6,822 nt of DNA from contig JASLRF010000338.1 in the NCBI GenBank assembly GCA_030744095.1, positions 1 to 6,822 on the forward strand, written 5' to 3'. A program made the translations under genes and the position numbers. The notes below the pieces were generated by a model that was not told the origin of the DNA, did not search any database, and saw nothing but the letters and a program-made list of their open reading frames with translations. The number at the start of each line of letters is the position of its first letter. The stretch's first letter is position 1. The DNA is from Pirellulaceae bacterium (lineage in GTDB: Bacteria > Planctomycetota > Planctomycetia > Pirellulales > Pirellulaceae). Below are positions 6,211-6,822 of the stretch, piece after piece.

Positions 6211-6822
6211 ATGAAGCTCGGAGTCATTCTCCCCAACTGGATCGGCGACGCCGCAATGGCAACTCCGGCACTTCGTGCGCTCTCCGAGCAGTTCGGATCG
6301 TCGGCAACGATCGTGGGGATCATGCGGCCGTACGTGTCCGAAGTCCTTGAAGGGTCCCCCTGGCTGCAAGAACGGATCTTTTACAACCCCAAGACAAATG
6401 GCAAGAACCAGACTTCCTGGTCCCTGATTCGACGTTTGCGGCAGATGAAACTAGACGCGATGGTCCTCTTGACCAATTCGCTCCGGACGGGTGCTATCGC
6501 CTGGTTGAGTGGCGCACGAGAACGCATCGGCTACGCCCGCAACGGTCGTGGAGTGCTTCTGACAGACGGCTTGAAGCCGTTGCGTACCGGTCGCGCCTAT
6601 ACGCCGGTGTCGGCGGTCGACTACTACCTGGAACTCGCCCGCGCAATGGGATGCCAGCCCGTCGCACGGACTTTGGAGCTGTCCACCACCGGTGAGAACG
6701 AACGGGCCGCCGATCGTGCTTGGAAGAATCTTGGCCTGCCGGATAACGCTAAGGTCGTCGCGATCTGCCCGGCTGGTGCTTTTGGTGCCGCGAAACATTG
6801 GCCGACGGAACAGTTCGCCGAG
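6211..6822 (+). CDS. waaF: GT9 lipopolysaccharide heptosyltransferase, WaaF-like (N-terminal part, runs off right edge)
   Basis: 204 residues are present of an expected 340-360; the C-terminus is outside the window. WaaF transfers L-glycero-D-manno-heptose from ADP-heptose to the first core heptose of LPS at the cytoplasmic face of the inner membrane. The N-terminus MKLGVILPNWIGDAAMATPALRAL fits the GT9 Rossmann start, with Asp13 matching the catalytic Asp of WaaC/WaaF. LLTNSLRTGAIAWLSGARERIGY (86-108) and GRGVLLTDG (112-120) match the WaaF pattern of PNS..SA...AG...R.G. AICPAGAFGAAKHWP (184-198) is the start of the donor-binding domain, with Lys195 at the conserved Lys position. The frame is open upstream to beyond 6061, but the ATG at 6211 gives the family-like N-terminus. 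It is divergent from the GT4 gene. Other ADP-heptose acceptors or a WaaC/WaaQ role cannot be excluded, though WaaF is the closest match I can judge by eye. Confidence 0.92.
   Translation, partial: MKLGVILPNWIGDAAMATPALRALSEQFGSSATIVGIMRPYVSEVLEGSPWLQERIFYNPKTNGKNQTSWSLIRRLRQMKLDAMVLLTNSLRTGAIAWLSGARERIGYARNGRGVLLTDGLKPLRTGRAYTPVSAVDYYLELARAMGCQPVARTLELSTTGENERAADRAWKNLGLPDNAKVVAICPAGAFGAAKHWPTEQFAE

Noticed and set aside
1..6822. CRISPR array, tRNA/rRNA gene, insertion sequence or other mobile element
   Set aside because: Reading both strands I found no regularly spaced repeats, no tRNA cloverleaf, and no transposase or terminal inverted repeats; almost all of the window is taken up by five recognised genes.

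Overview
The window looks like ordinary chromosomal DNA from a GC-rich Gram-negative bacterium. A planctomycete, perhaps of the Pirellula/Rhodopirellula type, is my best guess. This rests on the character of the leftmost protein (a large multi-pass membrane protein with a long extracytoplasmic part, of the kind that accompanies MoxR/DUF58 genes in planctomycetes), the N-terminus of LpxK, weak or absent Shine-Dalgarno sequences, and non-ATG starts. No mobile element, CRISPR array, rRNA or tRNA gene was seen.

Layout, left to right: (1) the N-terminal 538 codons of a leftward-reading membrane protein (1-1615, runs off the left edge); (2) a 415-base divergent spacer without a convincing gene; (3) a rightward UxaA-family (altronate/galactarate-type) dehydratase with an N-terminal SAF domain (2031-3581); (4) a 109-base spacer; (5) lpxK, the lipid A 4'-kinase (3691-4779); (6) a leftward GT4 glycosyltransferase (4780-5943, probably starting at TTG) whose stop codon abuts the lpxK stop with no base between them; (7) a 267-base divergent spacer with a candidate sigma70-type promoter in each direction; (8) the first 204 codons of a rightward GT9 heptosyltransferase resembling WaaF (6211 to the right edge).

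The right half is functionally coherent. LpxK phosphorylates the lipid A disaccharide, WaaF-like enzymes add heptose to the LPS inner core, and the GT4 enzyme probably adds another sugar to LPS or a related surface glycan. Together they indicate outer-membrane LPS biosynthesis. The sugar-acid dehydratase has no other hexuronate or hexarate catabolic gene next to it here, and the leftmost membrane protein belongs to an unrelated unit continuing outside the window. I see no clear sign of a novel multi-gene system; the findings concern gene boundaries, promoters and context.
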